Positions 18,937-27,770 of a stretch of 64,000 nt of DNA are shown one piece after another (within the stretch, counting starts at the first letter, position 1; each line of letters opens with the position of its first letter). Below the pieces are notes generated by a model, which saw only the letters and a program-made list of their open reading frames with translations, was not told where the DNA came from and did not search any database. This DNA is from an uncultured Roseibium sp. GTDB taxonomy: Bacteria; Pseudomonadota; Alphaproteobacteria; Rhizobiales; Stappiaceae. A program made the translations under genes and the position numbers. The stretch is from positions 2,578,001-2,642,000 of the forward strand of contig NZ_OY769915.1 in the NCBI RefSeq assembly GCF_963669205.1, in the 5' to 3' direction.

Positions 18937-19536
18937 ATGTCCAACACCGCACGACAGCGCTCCGATCAGAAAAAGCGGTCTCCGGGCCCCGGCAGACCCA
19001 GGACTTTCGACGAGTCCGCAGCCCTGGAAGCCGCCTTGCTGGTCTTCTGGCAGAAGGGCTACGAGGCAACATCGCTGGACGACCTGACGTCGGCGATGGG
19101 CCTGAGCAGGTCGAGCTTCTACGCTGCCTTCGAGAGCAAGCAGGCGCTGTTCCGCCGCGCACTGTCGCATTATTCCCGTAATGGGCTTCAAAACCTGAAA
19201 GATGTGGCCGGGTCCGCGCAAGGCGATCCCGTTGACGCCATGATGCAGGCACTTTCCAATCCGCAGGGCGGTGCGAAGGGCTGCATGCTGGTCAATTGCA
19301 TTACCGAACTTGCCCCGCATGACGAAGGCGTGGCCGAGATCGGGCGCCGGCATCTGGAAAGGATCGAGGAGATCTTCGCAGAGGTTCTTGATCCTGAAAA
19401 TCCCGATGCCATGCGTGACAGGGCACGCGCTCTGTCCTCGCTTGCGATTGGAACCCTCGCGCTTCGAAAGGCCGGATATCCGGCGGACCGGATCGCCGAT
19501 ACCCTGAAACAGGCAAAGGTCATCCTTCCGGCCTGA
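18937..19536 (+). CDS. TetR-family regulator, NemR-like
   Basis: 199 residues. The N-terminal helix-turn-helix is clear (ALLVFWQKGYEATSLDDLTS and MGLSRSSFYAAFESKQALF, residues 34-72). The ligand domain contains GCMLVNCITE with Cys116 and Cys121; Cys116 aligns by eye with the redox-sensing Cys106 of E. coli NemR. The gene precedes an Old Yellow Enzyme gene, the same pairing as nemR-nemA, and both genes have a matching palindrome upstream. I infer repression relieved by electrophiles such as quinones or aldehydes. Confidence 0.9.
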   Translation: MSNTARQRSDQKKRSPGPGRPRTFDESAALEAALLVFWQKGYEATSLDDLTSAMGLSRSSFYAAFESKQALFRRALSHYSRNGLQNLKDVAGSAQGDPVDAMMQALSNPQGGAKGCMLVNCITELAPHDEGVAEIGRRHLERIEEIFAEVLDPENPDAMRDRARALSSLAIGTLALRKAGYPADRIADTLKQAKVILPA

Positions 19537-19587
19537 CCGAAACCTGCAACTGGCAGGGGCCTCGCATCGGCGAGCCTCTTGCGCATA

Positions 19588-19606
19588 AATATGGACTGAA
19601 TGGTCC
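19588..19606 (+). promoter_or_regulatory. Candidate NemR-like operator upstream of the ene-reductase gene
   Basis: Plus-strand reading is AATATGGAC-N6-GTCC, identical at 13 fixed positions to the site before tetR. It lies 45 bases before the ATG at 19652, where it could cover the promoter. Confidence 0.65.
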
Positions 19607-19651
19607 GTAATTAGGAAATCACATTCCTCCGACGACGAAAAGGAACTGAGT

Positions 19652-20758
19652 ATGTCTGACCAAAAACTGTTCACGCCCGCAAAGGCCGGGTCGGTGGAGA
19701 TGAAGAACCGCATCGTCATGGCGCCCCTGACGCGCAATCGCGCAAGGGCAGAAGACGATGCCCCGTTCGAACTCCACGCGGAATATTACGGCCAGCGCGC
19801 CGGTGCAGGGCTGATCATCACCGAAGCCTCCCAGATCTCGCCGCAGGGCAAGGGCTACGCGTGGACGCCCGGCATCCATTCCGAAGCCCAAGTCGAGGGA
19901 TGGAAAAAGGTGACGGATGCGGTTCATGCCAGAGGCGGCAAGATCGTCATCCAGCTTTGGCATGTGGGGCGGATCTCCCACCCGGTCCTGCAGCCGGGCG
20001 GTGCCGATCCCGTCGCCCCATCCGCGATCGCGGCGAACTCCAAGACATTCGACGGCACCCAGTTCGTGGAAACGCCGATGCCGCGTGCACTGGAAGCCCA
20101 CGAGATTCCGGGTATTGTCGAGGATTATCGCAGGGCGGCTGAAAACGCGAAGAGAGCCGGTTTCGATGGCGTCGAAGTCCACGCCGCGAATGGATACCTG
20201 ATCGACCAGTTCCTGCGCGACGGATCGAACAAGCGCGAGGACGCCTATGGCGGTCCGGTCGAAAACCGGTCACGTTTCCTCAAGGAAGTGATGGATGCGG
20301 TCGTGTCCGTCTGGGGCGGTGACAAGGTGGGCATACGGCTCAGCCCGTTCTCCAGCGCAAATGACATCGCCGACAGCAATCCGCAGGAAACCTTCGCCCA
20401 CGTGATCAGGCTGCTCAACGGCTATAGCCTGGCGTATCTCCATCTTGTCGAGGGCCAGACCGGAGGCCCGCGTGACATTCCCGAAGGCGGCGATCTTGCG
20501 GCGCTCTACGCGCTCTTCGACGGCGCGCGGATGGGAAACAATGGCTACGATCGTGCTCTTGCCGTCGACGCCGTCGGTTCGGACACACTCGATTTCGTGG
20601 CGTTCGGGCGCCCGTTCATCTCCAACCCGGATCTGGTCGACCGGCTGGAGAAGGACGCCCCGCTCAACGCGCTCGATCCGGAGACGCTCTATGGCGGCAA
20701 CGAGAAAGGCTACACGGACTATCCGACACTGGCTGAAAGCGCTGTTGCCGCGCAATAG
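19652..20758 (+). CDS. Old Yellow Enzyme-family ene-reductase (NemA-like)
   Basis: FMN enzyme that reduces activated alkenes such as N-ethylmaleimide and quinone-like electrophiles with NADPH. The 368 residues start with the FMN-binding segment MAPLTRNRARAEDDAPFELH. The substrate-binding pair and catalytic Tyr are seen in HAANGYLIDQFLRDGSNKR (His, Asn, then Tyr; about residues 178-196). DFVAFGRPFISNPDL near residue 310 is typical of the phosphate-binding end of the barrel. AAGGAA lies upstream of the ATG. The tetR neighbour and shared operator indicate an electrophile-response unit. Confidence 0.93.
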   Translation: MSDQKLFTPAKAGSVEMKNRIVMAPLTRNRARAEDDAPFELHAEYYGQRAGAGLIITEASQISPQGKGYAWTPGIHSEAQVEGWKKVTDAVHARGGKIVIQLWHVGRISHPVLQPGGADPVAPSAIAANSKTFDGTQFVETPMPRALEAHEIPGIVEDYRRAAENAKRAGFDGVEVHAANGYLIDQFLRDGSNKREDAYGGPVENRSRFLKEVMDAVVSVWGGDKVGIRLSPFSSANDIADSNPQETFAHVIRLLNGYSLAYLHLVEGQTGGPRDIPEGGDLAALYALFDGARMGNNGYDRALAVDAVGSDTLDFVAFGRPFISNPDLVDRLEKDAPLNALDPETLYGGNEKGYTDYPTLAESAVAAQ

Positions 20759-20811
20759 CAGCACTCTCCTTCGGGGTGCCCGGCATCCACTCTTCCAGGG
20801 CAACCCGATGG

Positions 20812-20849
20812 AAAGCCGGTGCAGGTGACTGACCTGCACCGGCTTTTTT
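20812..20849 (+). terminator. Strong intrinsic terminator after the ene-reductase gene
   Basis: AAAGCCGGTGCAGGT and ACCTGCACCGGCTTT form a 15-bp perfect stem around a 5-base loop and run into a T6 tract on the plus strand. The matching A-run on the left arm lets it serve the leftward sugar porter gene as well. Confidence 0.9.
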
Positions 20850-20861
20850 GCGCTGCGCGCG

Positions 20862-22226
20862 TCAGCCGGTTTTGCCGGTTTCGGGCGTCCCCGCGATCGT
20901 CTGGTCGATTTCCTCGAGCACCAGACCGCGCGTTTCGGGCGCGAAAGTCCAGGCGTACCAGATGCCGAAGGCACAACAGGCGGCAAACATGCCGAATGTC
21001 ATCGCTTCACCCAGACCGGCTGCGAGCACGGGAAACAGAAAAACCACCAGGAAATTGCAGAGCCAGTTGGAAATGGAGGCGATCGCCATGCCCTTTCCCC
21101 TCAGGGCGAGCGGAAACAATTCCGACATGTAAAGCCAGGGAAGCGGGCCGATGCTGATGGCAAAGAAGAAGATGAACGAGAAAAGCCCGAGTAGTGACAG
21201 CCAGGCCAGGTTGTTGTCGTTCAGCTGGAACAGGACCGCGACCAGCGCCATGCTCAGGAATGCGCCCACGAACCCGAAAATGAACATGGGGCGCCGCCCG
21301 AGACGGTCGACAACGATCATCGCGAGGATCGTGACGCTCACGTTCAGGGCGCCGATGCCCATGGTCGCGACGAGTTCATTCGCCAGTCCCTCGAAACCGG
21401 CATTTTCGAGGATGCGGGGCGCGTAGTTCATGATCACGTTGATCCCGCTGAACTGCTGCAGGAAGAACGCGAGAACCGAAAAGACCAGCAGACCGCGCAG
21501 CGCCGGTTCCTTGAACCTGCTCCAGCTCTCCTCGGCCGGGTCTGCTGGCCGGCCGCTTTCGATTTCCTCGACGATCTTGTCCAGCCTTTCGGGACTCGCC
21601 TCCGGCTGAACGGTTTTCAGAACCTCGCGCGCCTGCTTGTCCCGCCCGGCGAGCACCAGCCAGCGCGGGCTTTCGGGAGCCTTGACGATGCCCGCAAGAC
21701 AGATCATCGCCGGCACGAGGCTGAACCCGAGCATGTAACGCCATGAACCGGTGAAGGAAAACGCCCAGTCGACGATGAAGGCCGAAAGGATGCCGATCGT
21801 GATCATCAGCTGAAACGCCGAGACGACCGCGCCGCGGATGCGGGCAGGGGCGATTTCCGCGAGGTACATCGGAGCCACGAGCGACGACGCGCCGATGGCA
21901 GCGCCGATCACCAGCCGCGCGACGGTGAGGGACCACACGCTGAACGCCATTGCGGCAGCGAGTGAGCCTGCGGCAAACAGGATCGCGCAGAACGTGAGAA
22001 CCGGACGCCTGCCGAACCGGTCGACGGTAACGAGTGCCAGTACGGCACCGAATATGGCGCCGAACGGAACGGCACCGGTCATGAAGCCTTCGCTTTGCGC
22101 CGTGAACACGAACTCTTTTTTCAACAGAGGCAGAGCGCCGGAGATGACCCCCTGGTCCGTGCCGAACAGAAAGCCGAAAATTGCGGCCAGTAGTGCAATC
22201 AAGAATAGCAACGCGTCTCTCCCCAC
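20862..22226 (-). CDS. MFS sugar porter
   Basis: Twelve-helix major facilitator of the sugar porter subfamily, probably a proton-sugar symporter. Signatures: FGFLFGTDQGVISGALPLL in helix 1, DRFGRRPV and DRLGRRPM after helices 2 and 8, PESPRWLVLAG after helix 6, and PETRG near the C-terminus. The start is uncertain: the frame is open to 22313 but its first residues look non-coding; GTG at 22226 is listed, and a TTG at 22211 has the better ribosome site (GGGGAGAG). The sugar cannot be predicted. It is convergent with the ene-reductase gene and separated from it by a terminator. Confidence 0.9.
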   Translation of the reverse strand: MGRDALLFLIALLAAIFGFLFGTDQGVISGALPLLKKEFVFTAQSEGFMTGAVPFGAIFGAVLALVTVDRFGRRPVLTFCAILFAAGSLAAAMAFSVWSLTVARLVIGAAIGASSLVAPMYLAEIAPARIRGAVVSAFQLMITIGILSAFIVDWAFSFTGSWRYMLGFSLVPAMICLAGIVKAPESPRWLVLAGRDKQAREVLKTVQPEASPERLDKIVEEIESGRPADPAEESWSRFKEPALRGLLVFSVLAFFLQQFSGINVIMNYAPRILENAGFEGLANELVATMGIGALNVSVTILAMIVVDRLGRRPMFIFGFVGAFLSMALVAVLFQLNDNNLAWLSLLGLFSFIFFFAISIGPLPWLYMSELFPLALRGKGMAIASISNWLCNFLVVFLFPVLAAGLGEAMTFGMFAACCAFGIWYAWTFAPETRGLVLEEIDQTIAGTPETGKTG

Positions 22227-22564
22227 AACGCCGCCACGATGTCGACCCGCGTGCGTTGCGCGGGTTCTTTTATGTGGCTCACAACCTTCACCCGACACCG
22301 TTCGCCGATGCAAGCCAAAAGATCAGCTCCACGGAACGATTCACGGAATGCGACGATTTTGAAAGGAGTTAAGTGGTGTGGCGATTGTCGATCATGACAG
22401 AACCGTACCGTACCGTACACTTTTCCATCAATCCGGCCTTTCGGCCCGGCGAAAAACCTGCCAACCCCATGCCAAGTCAAATTCGGATGCGTTCAAGCGG
22501 GTCGCGGCGGTGACCAGGCAGGCGCCTGCTGCAGGCGAAACGCTGCCATCAAAGGGAGAAAAAC
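22227..22564. other. Divergent intergenic region between sugar porter and ilvD
   Basis: 338 bases that should hold both promoters. I see a short tandem repeat (ACCGT three times, 22402-22416) and a small GC hairpin near 22437-22450 (GGCCTTTCGGCC). A purine-rich AAGGAG near 22364 precedes GTG codons, but the following frame has no recognisable protein. No branched-chain amino acid leader peptide is apparent. Confidence 0.55.
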
Positions 22565-24409
22565 ATGCCTCCGTATCGGTCCAGAACCTCCACCCACGGT
22601 CGGAACATGGCCGGTGCCCGCGGGCTGTGGCGCGCCACCGGCATGACGGATAATGATTTCGGCAAGCCGATCATCGCGATTTCAAATTCCTTCACCCAGT
22701 TCGTTCCCGGACACGTTCACCTCAAGGATCTCGGCCAGCTGGTTGCCCGCGAAGTCGAGAGGGCCGGGGGCGTCGCCAAGGAATTCAACACGATCGCCGT
22801 CGATGACGGCATCGCCATGGGGCATGACGGAATGCTGTATTCGCTGCCGTCGCGCGAAGTCATCTCCGACGCCGTCGAATACATGGTGAATGGCCACTGC
22901 GCGGACGCGCTTGTCTGTATCTCCAATTGCGACAAGATCACACCGGGCATGCTGAACGCTGCCATGCGTCTCAACATTCCGGTGGTGTTCGTCTCCGGCG
23001 GGCCGATGGAGGCCGGCAAGGTCGTCCTGGAGAACGGCGATCACAAATCGATTGACCTGGTCGATGCCATGGTCGCGGCCGCCGATGACAGCATGTCGGA
23101 CGCGGACGTTCTGTCGATGGAGCAAAATGCCTGTCCGACCTGCGGTTCCTGCTCGGGCATGTTCACCGCGAACTCCATGAACTGCCTGACCGAGGCGCTC
23201 GGTCTGGCGCTGCCCGGAAACGGCTCGACGCTTGCGACCCACGCGGACCGCGAGCGTCTCTTCGTCGAGGCCGGCCATCTGATCGTCGATCTGGCGAAGC
23301 GCTATTACGAAGAGGACGACGAAAGCGTTCTTCCGCGCAATATCGCCAACTTCAGGGCATTCGAGAATGCCATGACGCTCGACATCTCCATGGGTGGATC
23401 GACCAACACGATCCTGCACCTTCTTGCCGCTTCCTACGAGGGTGAAATCGGCTTCACCATGGATGACATCGACCGTCTGTCCAGGCAGGTGCCGGTGCTG
23501 TGCAAGGTCGCGCCGGCAGTGGAGAACATCCACATGGAGGACGTGCACCGGGCAGGCGGTATCATGGCGATCCTCGGCGAACTCGACCGTGCCGGCAAAC
23601 TGCACACGGACATCCCGACGGTGCATTCCTCGACCATGAAGGAAGCGCTGGCGCGCTGGGACGTCCGCCAGACCAACTCCGCAAGCGTGCACGAATTCTA
23701 CAAGGCCGCACCGGGCGGCGTGCCGACACAGGTTGCGTTCAGCCAGGACCGGCGCTGGGACGATCTGGATCTGGACCGGCAATCGGGCGTCATCCGCGAA
23801 GGCGACCATGCCTACAGCAAGGACGGTGGTCTGGCGGTCCTGTACGGCAACATCGCCGAGGAAGGCTGTGTCGTGAAAACCGCGGGCGTCGACGAGAGCA
23901 TCCTCAAGTTCACCGGTCCGGCGCGGATCTTCGAAAGCCAGGACAGTGCCGTCTCGGCGATCCTGACCAACAAGGTGAGGGCCGGCGACGTCGTGCTGAT
24001 CCGCTACGAGGGACCGCGTGGCGGCCCCGGCATGCAGGAAATGCTCTACCCGACCAGCTATCTGAAGTCGAAGGGCCTGGGCAAGGAATGTGCCCTGATC
24101 ACCGACGGCAGGTTTTCCGGCGGAACCTCGGGGCTGTCGATCGGGCACATGTCGCCGGAAGCGGCGGAAGGCGGCGCAGTCGGTCTGGTCGAGGAGGGCG
24201 ACACGATCGTCATCGACATTCCGAACCGTATCCTGAAGGTCGATATCCCGGACGAGGAACTGGCCAGCCGCCGGGCAGCCATGGACGCCAGGGGCGATGC
24301 CGCCTGGAAGCCCGTCGAAAAACGCAGGCGCAAGGTGACGAAGGCTCTGCGCGCCTATGCAAAAATGACGACGAGTGCAGCCAAGGGTGCGGTGCGCGAA
24401 GTGGATTGA
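22565..24409 (+). CDS. ilvD: Dihydroxy-acid dehydratase
   Basis: Dehydrates 2,3-dihydroxy acids in valine, leucine and isoleucine synthesis with an iron-sulfur cluster. Length 614 and the start MPPYRSRTSTHGRNMAGARG closely follow the E. coli-type enzyme. Cluster cysteines are seen in ISNCDKITPGM (about residue 120) and NACPTCGSCSGMFTANSMN (about 190). The C-terminal ITDGRFSGGTSGLSIGHMSPE holds the catalytic Ser region. AGGGAG precedes the ATG. It stands as a single gene, not in an ilv operon. Confidence 0.97.
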   Translation: MPPYRSRTSTHGRNMAGARGLWRATGMTDNDFGKPIIAISNSFTQFVPGHVHLKDLGQLVAREVERAGGVAKEFNTIAVDDGIAMGHDGMLYSLPSREVISDAVEYMVNGHCADALVCISNCDKITPGMLNAAMRLNIPVVFVSGGPMEAGKVVLENGDHKSIDLVDAMVAAADDSMSDADVLSMEQNACPTCGSCSGMFTANSMNCLTEALGLALPGNGSTLATHADRERLFVEAGHLIVDLAKRYYEEDDESVLPRNIANFRAFENAMTLDISMGGSTNTILHLLAASYEGEIGFTMDDIDRLSRQVPVLCKVAPAVENIHMEDVHRAGGIMAILGELDRAGKLHTDIPTVHSSTMKEALARWDVRQTNSASVHEFYKAAPGGVPTQVAFSQDRRWDDLDLDRQSGVIREGDHAYSKDGGLAVLYGNIAEEGCVVKTAGVDESILKFTGPARIFESQDSAVSAILTNKVRAGDVVLIRYEGPRGGPGMQEMLYPTSYLKSKGLGKECALITDGRFSGGTSGLSIGHMSPEAAEGGAVGLVEEGDTIVIDIPNRILKVDIPDEELASRRAAMDARGDAAWKPVEKRRRKVTKALRAYAKMTTSAAKGAVREVD

Positions 24410-24469
24410 ATTCTCAGGTATGATCGGCGCCGGTGGTGTGGTCGGTTCAAAATTGAGAGGATTGTTGGT

Positions 24470-24889
24470 TTGCCAGAGGCAGAGCCCAAAACAGCGACCC
24501 CGAGAGAGATACACGCGTATCTCAGCGATCAGTTGAAATCATACCACGATGGTCTGATTGATTTTGCGTTCAAGCATGGTGTCATTCTGACGGTGATACT
24601 GGGCTGGGTCGTTTCATCAGAACGGGCGCAAGAGTTCCTGGGTGAAACCGAAAGCAAGAAAATTGCTTCCCTGGCCGCGTTGAGCCTCTATGCGCTCGCA
24701 CACGTCTTATGGGTCCGTCGATGGTATCTGAAGTCGAATGCTGTGTTCGGTCAGCTTAAAGACTTGAAATATATGTCGATCGATAAATATAAGCCGCAGT
24801 ACGTGACTAAATTTATGGCCGGTACATTTATGGCTGTGCACTTCGCCATATGTACCGTTATCGGCTTCTTCATCGCACACTTGGGCTAG
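24470..24889 (+). CDS. Small multi-span membrane protein, unknown
   Basis: 139 residues, probable TTG start supported by GAGAGG nine bases upstream. Hydrophobic stretches: HGVILTVILGWVV, IASLAALSLYALAHVLWV and FMAGTFMAVHFAICTVIGFF, suggesting three membrane helices after a polar N-terminus. I do not recognise a family. Its composition is visibly richer in A and T than its neighbours (for instance around 24740-24830), which may mean recent acquisition. It lies 60 bases after ilvD and 35 before the DUF457 gene on the same strand. Confidence 0.65.
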   Translation: MPEAEPKTATPREIHAYLSDQLKSYHDGLIDFAFKHGVILTVILGWVVSSERAQEFLGETESKKIASLAALSLYALAHVLWVRRWYLKSNAVFGQLKDLKYMSIDKYKPQYVTKFMAGTFMAVHFAICTVIGFFIAHLG

Positions 24890-24924
24890 CGTTGAGGACA
24901 ATAAACGCAAACGTCTAGGACACG

Positions 24925-26013
24925 ATGGATTCAATCACACAATTCGTTCTGGGTGCCGCCGTATCGACGGCTTGCCTGGGAAGCAAGATCGGGCCGCGCA
25001 AGGCCGCGATTGTCGGCGGGTTGCTCGGCACGCTGCCGGATCTGGACGTGTTCATCCCCTTTGACGATCCCATCGACAGTTTCGTCTATCACCGCGGCTG
25101 GTCGCACTCGATCTTCGTGCACGCGCTGGCTGCCCCCGTCGTCGGCGAGGTGCTGGTGCGGCTGTTCAGGGGACTGCGTGAGCATCGCTGGCTGACCTGG
25201 GGGGCCGTTTTCCTGGTGTTTGCAACACATGCCATGATCGATGCGATGACCGTCTACGGCACGCGGATCTTCTGGCCCGTCTATCCCGACCCGGTCGGCG
25301 TCGGTTCGGTGTTCATCATCGATCCACTCTATTCCATTCCATTGCTGATCGTCGTGATCTATGCGCTCTGCAAGAAGAACTGGACGTCGCGGCTGCGCAA
25401 CTGGGTCGCCGGTGCCCTGATCGCGACCACCGCTTACATGGGCGTGAGCATTGTCCTGCAGCAATATGTGCAGGGGCAGGCACGTCTGGCCTTTCAGTCC
25501 CAGGGGATCGAACCGGAAGCCGTCTATGCGATCGCGGCCCCGTTCAACATCCTGCTCTGGAAAGTCATCGGGCTTGAGGAAGATCGCTACGAGAACCTCT
25601 ACTATTCCCTGCTCGACGGCCCCGGCGAACCCGAAATCTACGAACATCCGCGCCATCCCGAACTGGCGGCCTGCCTGTCGGATTCGGCGGCCTTCCAGAA
25701 GCTGGAATGGTTCAGCCGCGGCTTTTTCAGAACGGAACTTGTCGGCGACAAGGTCGTGGTGTCGGACCTGCGCATGGGCCTGACGCCCGGCTATGCCTTC
25801 CGCTTCGCGATCGGTGAATTGGATGACGACGGCATCCGTCCCATCGAGCCACAGCGGGACACGGGCCTCGAGCGGATCGACTCCGATGACTGGGACTGGT
25901 TCCTGGCGCGGCTGAAAGGACACCCCAGCGTGCGCAATGCCGAGGCGAAGGCCGGAAACGTGGTCGCATCAGATGCGCCGCGCGCGTGCGGCACAAGCTC
26001 CGCAACGGGTTAG
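24925..26013 (+). CDS. Membrane-bound metal-dependent hydrolase-like protein, DUF457/YdjM family
   Basis: 362 residues. The N-terminal half has the family's pattern of helices with conserved polar motifs: MDSITQFVLGAAVS, GTLPDLDVFIP (acidic), HRGWSHSIFVHAL (His pair) and FATHAMIDAMTVYGTRIFWPV. These His/Asp residues resemble a membrane metal site. The C-terminal half (from about residue 190) is soluble and less conserved. The YdjM/YbcI family is annotated as hydrolases, but no reaction is established. Confidence 0.85.
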   Translation: MDSITQFVLGAAVSTACLGSKIGPRKAAIVGGLLGTLPDLDVFIPFDDPIDSFVYHRGWSHSIFVHALAAPVVGEVLVRLFRGLREHRWLTWGAVFLVFATHAMIDAMTVYGTRIFWPVYPDPVGVGSVFIIDPLYSIPLLIVVIYALCKKNWTSRLRNWVAGALIATTAYMGVSIVLQQYVQGQARLAFQSQGIEPEAVYAIAAPFNILLWKVIGLEEDRYENLYYSLLDGPGEPEIYEHPRHPELAACLSDSAAFQKLEWFSRGFFRTELVGDKVVVSDLRMGLTPGYAFRFAIGELDDDGIRPIEPQRDTGLERIDSDDWDWFLARLKGHPSVRNAEAKAGNVVASDAPRACGTSSATG

Positions 26014-26025
26014 GGACGTCCGGAA

Positions 26026-26967
26026 TTATTCTGTTTTGCCACTTTCGGGGATCGGCAGGAGCAGTGTACCCGCAAGCAGGGCTTCCGGGTCGTGAATCTG
26101 CGGCACCTGCTGGCAATCGGCAACCTGTTCTCCGGTCTCGCCCTTGTGCTCCTTGAGCGTTGCGCATATCGGGATTGCCGACTGTCGGGTGCCGCTGACC
26201 GCGACACTCATGACATCGTGCAGAGATCCCTCCGTTTCACGGAGCGCGAGCGCGAGGTGTTTGGCAAAGAGAGAAATCGTCCGGTCCGCCGAGTAGTTTG
26301 CGCTCTGGCCGTCGCCCGCTGAGGAGACAAGCGCCTCGGGTCTGTCCTCATGATCGACGGAATGTCTGTCGAGCAGGTGCATGTTCACGGCGTAGGAGTC
26401 GTTGGTGTCGAGGATCAGAATGACCTGCGCCGCCGGGATCGTATGAAGCATGGCCGCAAAGGCAGGCGCGGTAATCCAGATACCGTCACTGATGGCCGCG
26501 GCAGCCGTTTCGGGTTTCTCGTCGGCCCAGAATTCCAGCACGAACCCGTTTTCCTCGTCCGGCTGGTCGCCCTCCAGCTGGCCGAGCGGCAGATTTGCAT
26601 AGATGATCAGCCGGTCTTCCGGTCCCAGGCGGTTGGCAAGCTCCGTCGCCTTCAGCTTGAGTGCGGACGCACTCGCGCCCTCGTTGATGAGAAGGTGCTG
26701 GTTGTCCGGGCCGGCATCAAGGCGCGGGCTGATCGCATTCATGACGCGTTCCAGACTGTTGTAGCAGACCTCGAGGGCCTGGGCATTCCAAGGCGGACAG
26801 TTGCCGATACCGAGCACGTGATTTCGAAGGTCCGCTTTCCCCTGCGCATGGGCGTCCGGTCCTTGCACGAGACACGCCAGCAGGACAAAGGCGATCCCCA
26901 GTGCGCCGAGCGATCGGCGCAATCTGCGGGAACACCTGACCGTGTTCATCTTGGCGTTGCCGGACAT
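26026..26967 (-). CDS. Exported caspase-fold pseudoenzyme-like protein
   Basis: 313 residues. The start at 26967 follows GGGAGG; a signal peptide ends near DAHAQG (about residue 42). The middle reads like a C14 caspase-like domain: SALKLKATELANRLGPEDRL leads to IIYANLPLG where active members have the YxSGHG histidine, and AAQVILILDTNDSYA where they have the DACxSG cysteine (Asn189 instead). ALVSSAGDGQSANYS...SLFAKHLALAL fits the strand and helix after the active site. Both catalytic residues are absent, so a binding or scaffolding role is inferred. The fold assignment is by pattern only. Confidence 0.62.
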   Translation of the reverse strand: MSGNAKMNTVRCSRRLRRSLGALGIAFVLLACLVQGPDAHAQGKADLRNHVLGIGNCPPWNAQALEVCYNSLERVMNAISPRLDAGPDNQHLLINEGASASALKLKATELANRLGPEDRLIIYANLPLGQLEGDQPDEENGFVLEFWADEKPETAAAAISDGIWITAPAFAAMLHTIPAAQVILILDTNDSYAVNMHLLDRHSVDHEDRPEALVSSAGDGQSANYSADRTISLFAKHLALALRETEGSLHDVMSVAVSGTRQSAIPICATLKEHKGETGEQVADCQQVPQIHDPEALLAGTLLLPIPESGKTE

Positions 26968-27180
26968 TGGTCCTCCCGGGACTCCGAACGCTGGGGCTTT
27001 GCTCAAGCTAGTGCAAGCCGATGAAGACAATGCAAAAGAAAGCCGGAAAATCAATAGAACTCTGACGTGCTCTGTTAATCAACTTATTTCGTCACCGGGT
27101 CACTCGGGAACCAGAAGTTGAATAACGACTGGTATTTTAATTGTTTCGCCTTTTGCAAGGAAAGCGAGCGCCGTTTCCGG

Positions 27181-27705
27181 TCAATGACTAAGTTGTTTCA
27201 GTTTTTCTACTATGTTCACGGTGTCGTCGGTGAGCGTGCCCGTGTCCGCGTTTCCGACATGCGTCACCATCTGAATGAGATCCGGCAGCGTGTCACGGCC
27301 ACCCAGATGCACCGTTCGCTTGATCAGCCGCCGGATCATGTCATCCGGATTGCTGCTCTGGCTGGCTAGCCATTTGGAGAACAGGTAGAGGTCTTCGGCT
27401 TCGTTTTCGGGCATGCCGAAGACCGACTGAAGCTGCTCCATGATGGCCTGCTGTTCCGCGCGTGAGATACCGCCATCGGTTTCCGCCGTGAGCACCAGAA
27501 GGGCGGCGGCGGTGACACGCGGATCGTCAACGCCTTCACTGGGGTGCTGGTTCGCCCGCGTTTGGAAGCCGAAGCGGCGGGCGGCCGCCTTGACGTCATG
27601 AGTGGCGTCAAGCACGACCTGTGTCGTGTCGGCCGCTCGCCGGGAACGGTAGAGCCAATAGGCGGCCCCGGCGACAAGCGCGATGACGACCAGCAATGTT
27701 GGCAA
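27181..27705 (-). CDS. Membrane-anchored TerB-like protein
   Basis: 174 residues with one N-terminal helix (LLVVIALVAGAAYWLY) and a helical TerB-like domain from about residue 60: DPRVTAAALLVLTAETDGGISRAEQQAI with an acidic pair that binds metal in family members, then DLYLFSKWLASQ. The start is TTG at 27705, well placed 6 bases after AGGAGA. TerB relatives occur in tellurite resistance and stress complexes, but a lone TerB domain does not identify the process. The gene lies between trpEG and the caspase-fold gene on the same strand. Confidence 0.75.
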   Translation of the reverse strand: MPTLLVVIALVAGAAYWLYRSRRAADTTQVVLDATHDVKAAARRFGFQTRANQHPSEGVDDPRVTAAALLVLTAETDGGISRAEQQAIMEQLQSVFGMPENEAEDLYLFSKWLASQSSNPDDMIRRLIKRTVHLGGRDTLPDLIQMVTHVGNADTGTLTDDTVNIVEKLKQLSH

Positions 27706-27770
27706 CGACGATCTCCTTCAGTCTCTGCCTGTTCCCATAACGACACAATTGCGAAGACAGCGTGACAGAT

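Noticed and set aside
22375..22653. GTG-start frame after AAGGAG upstream of ilvD
   Set aside because: It overlaps the ilvD start in another frame, and the translation has no recognisable features.
22682..24514. Long open frame on the minus strand opposite ilvD
   Set aside because: It mirrors the codon structure of ilvD in GC-rich DNA, has low-complexity His/Arg-rich text and no family signature. It is a shadow.
24470..27705. Defence island around the caspase-fold and TerB-like genes
   Set aside because: The genes lie on different strands, lack nuclease, sensor or effector partners, and the caspase-like domain has no catalytic residues. A defence role is not supported.
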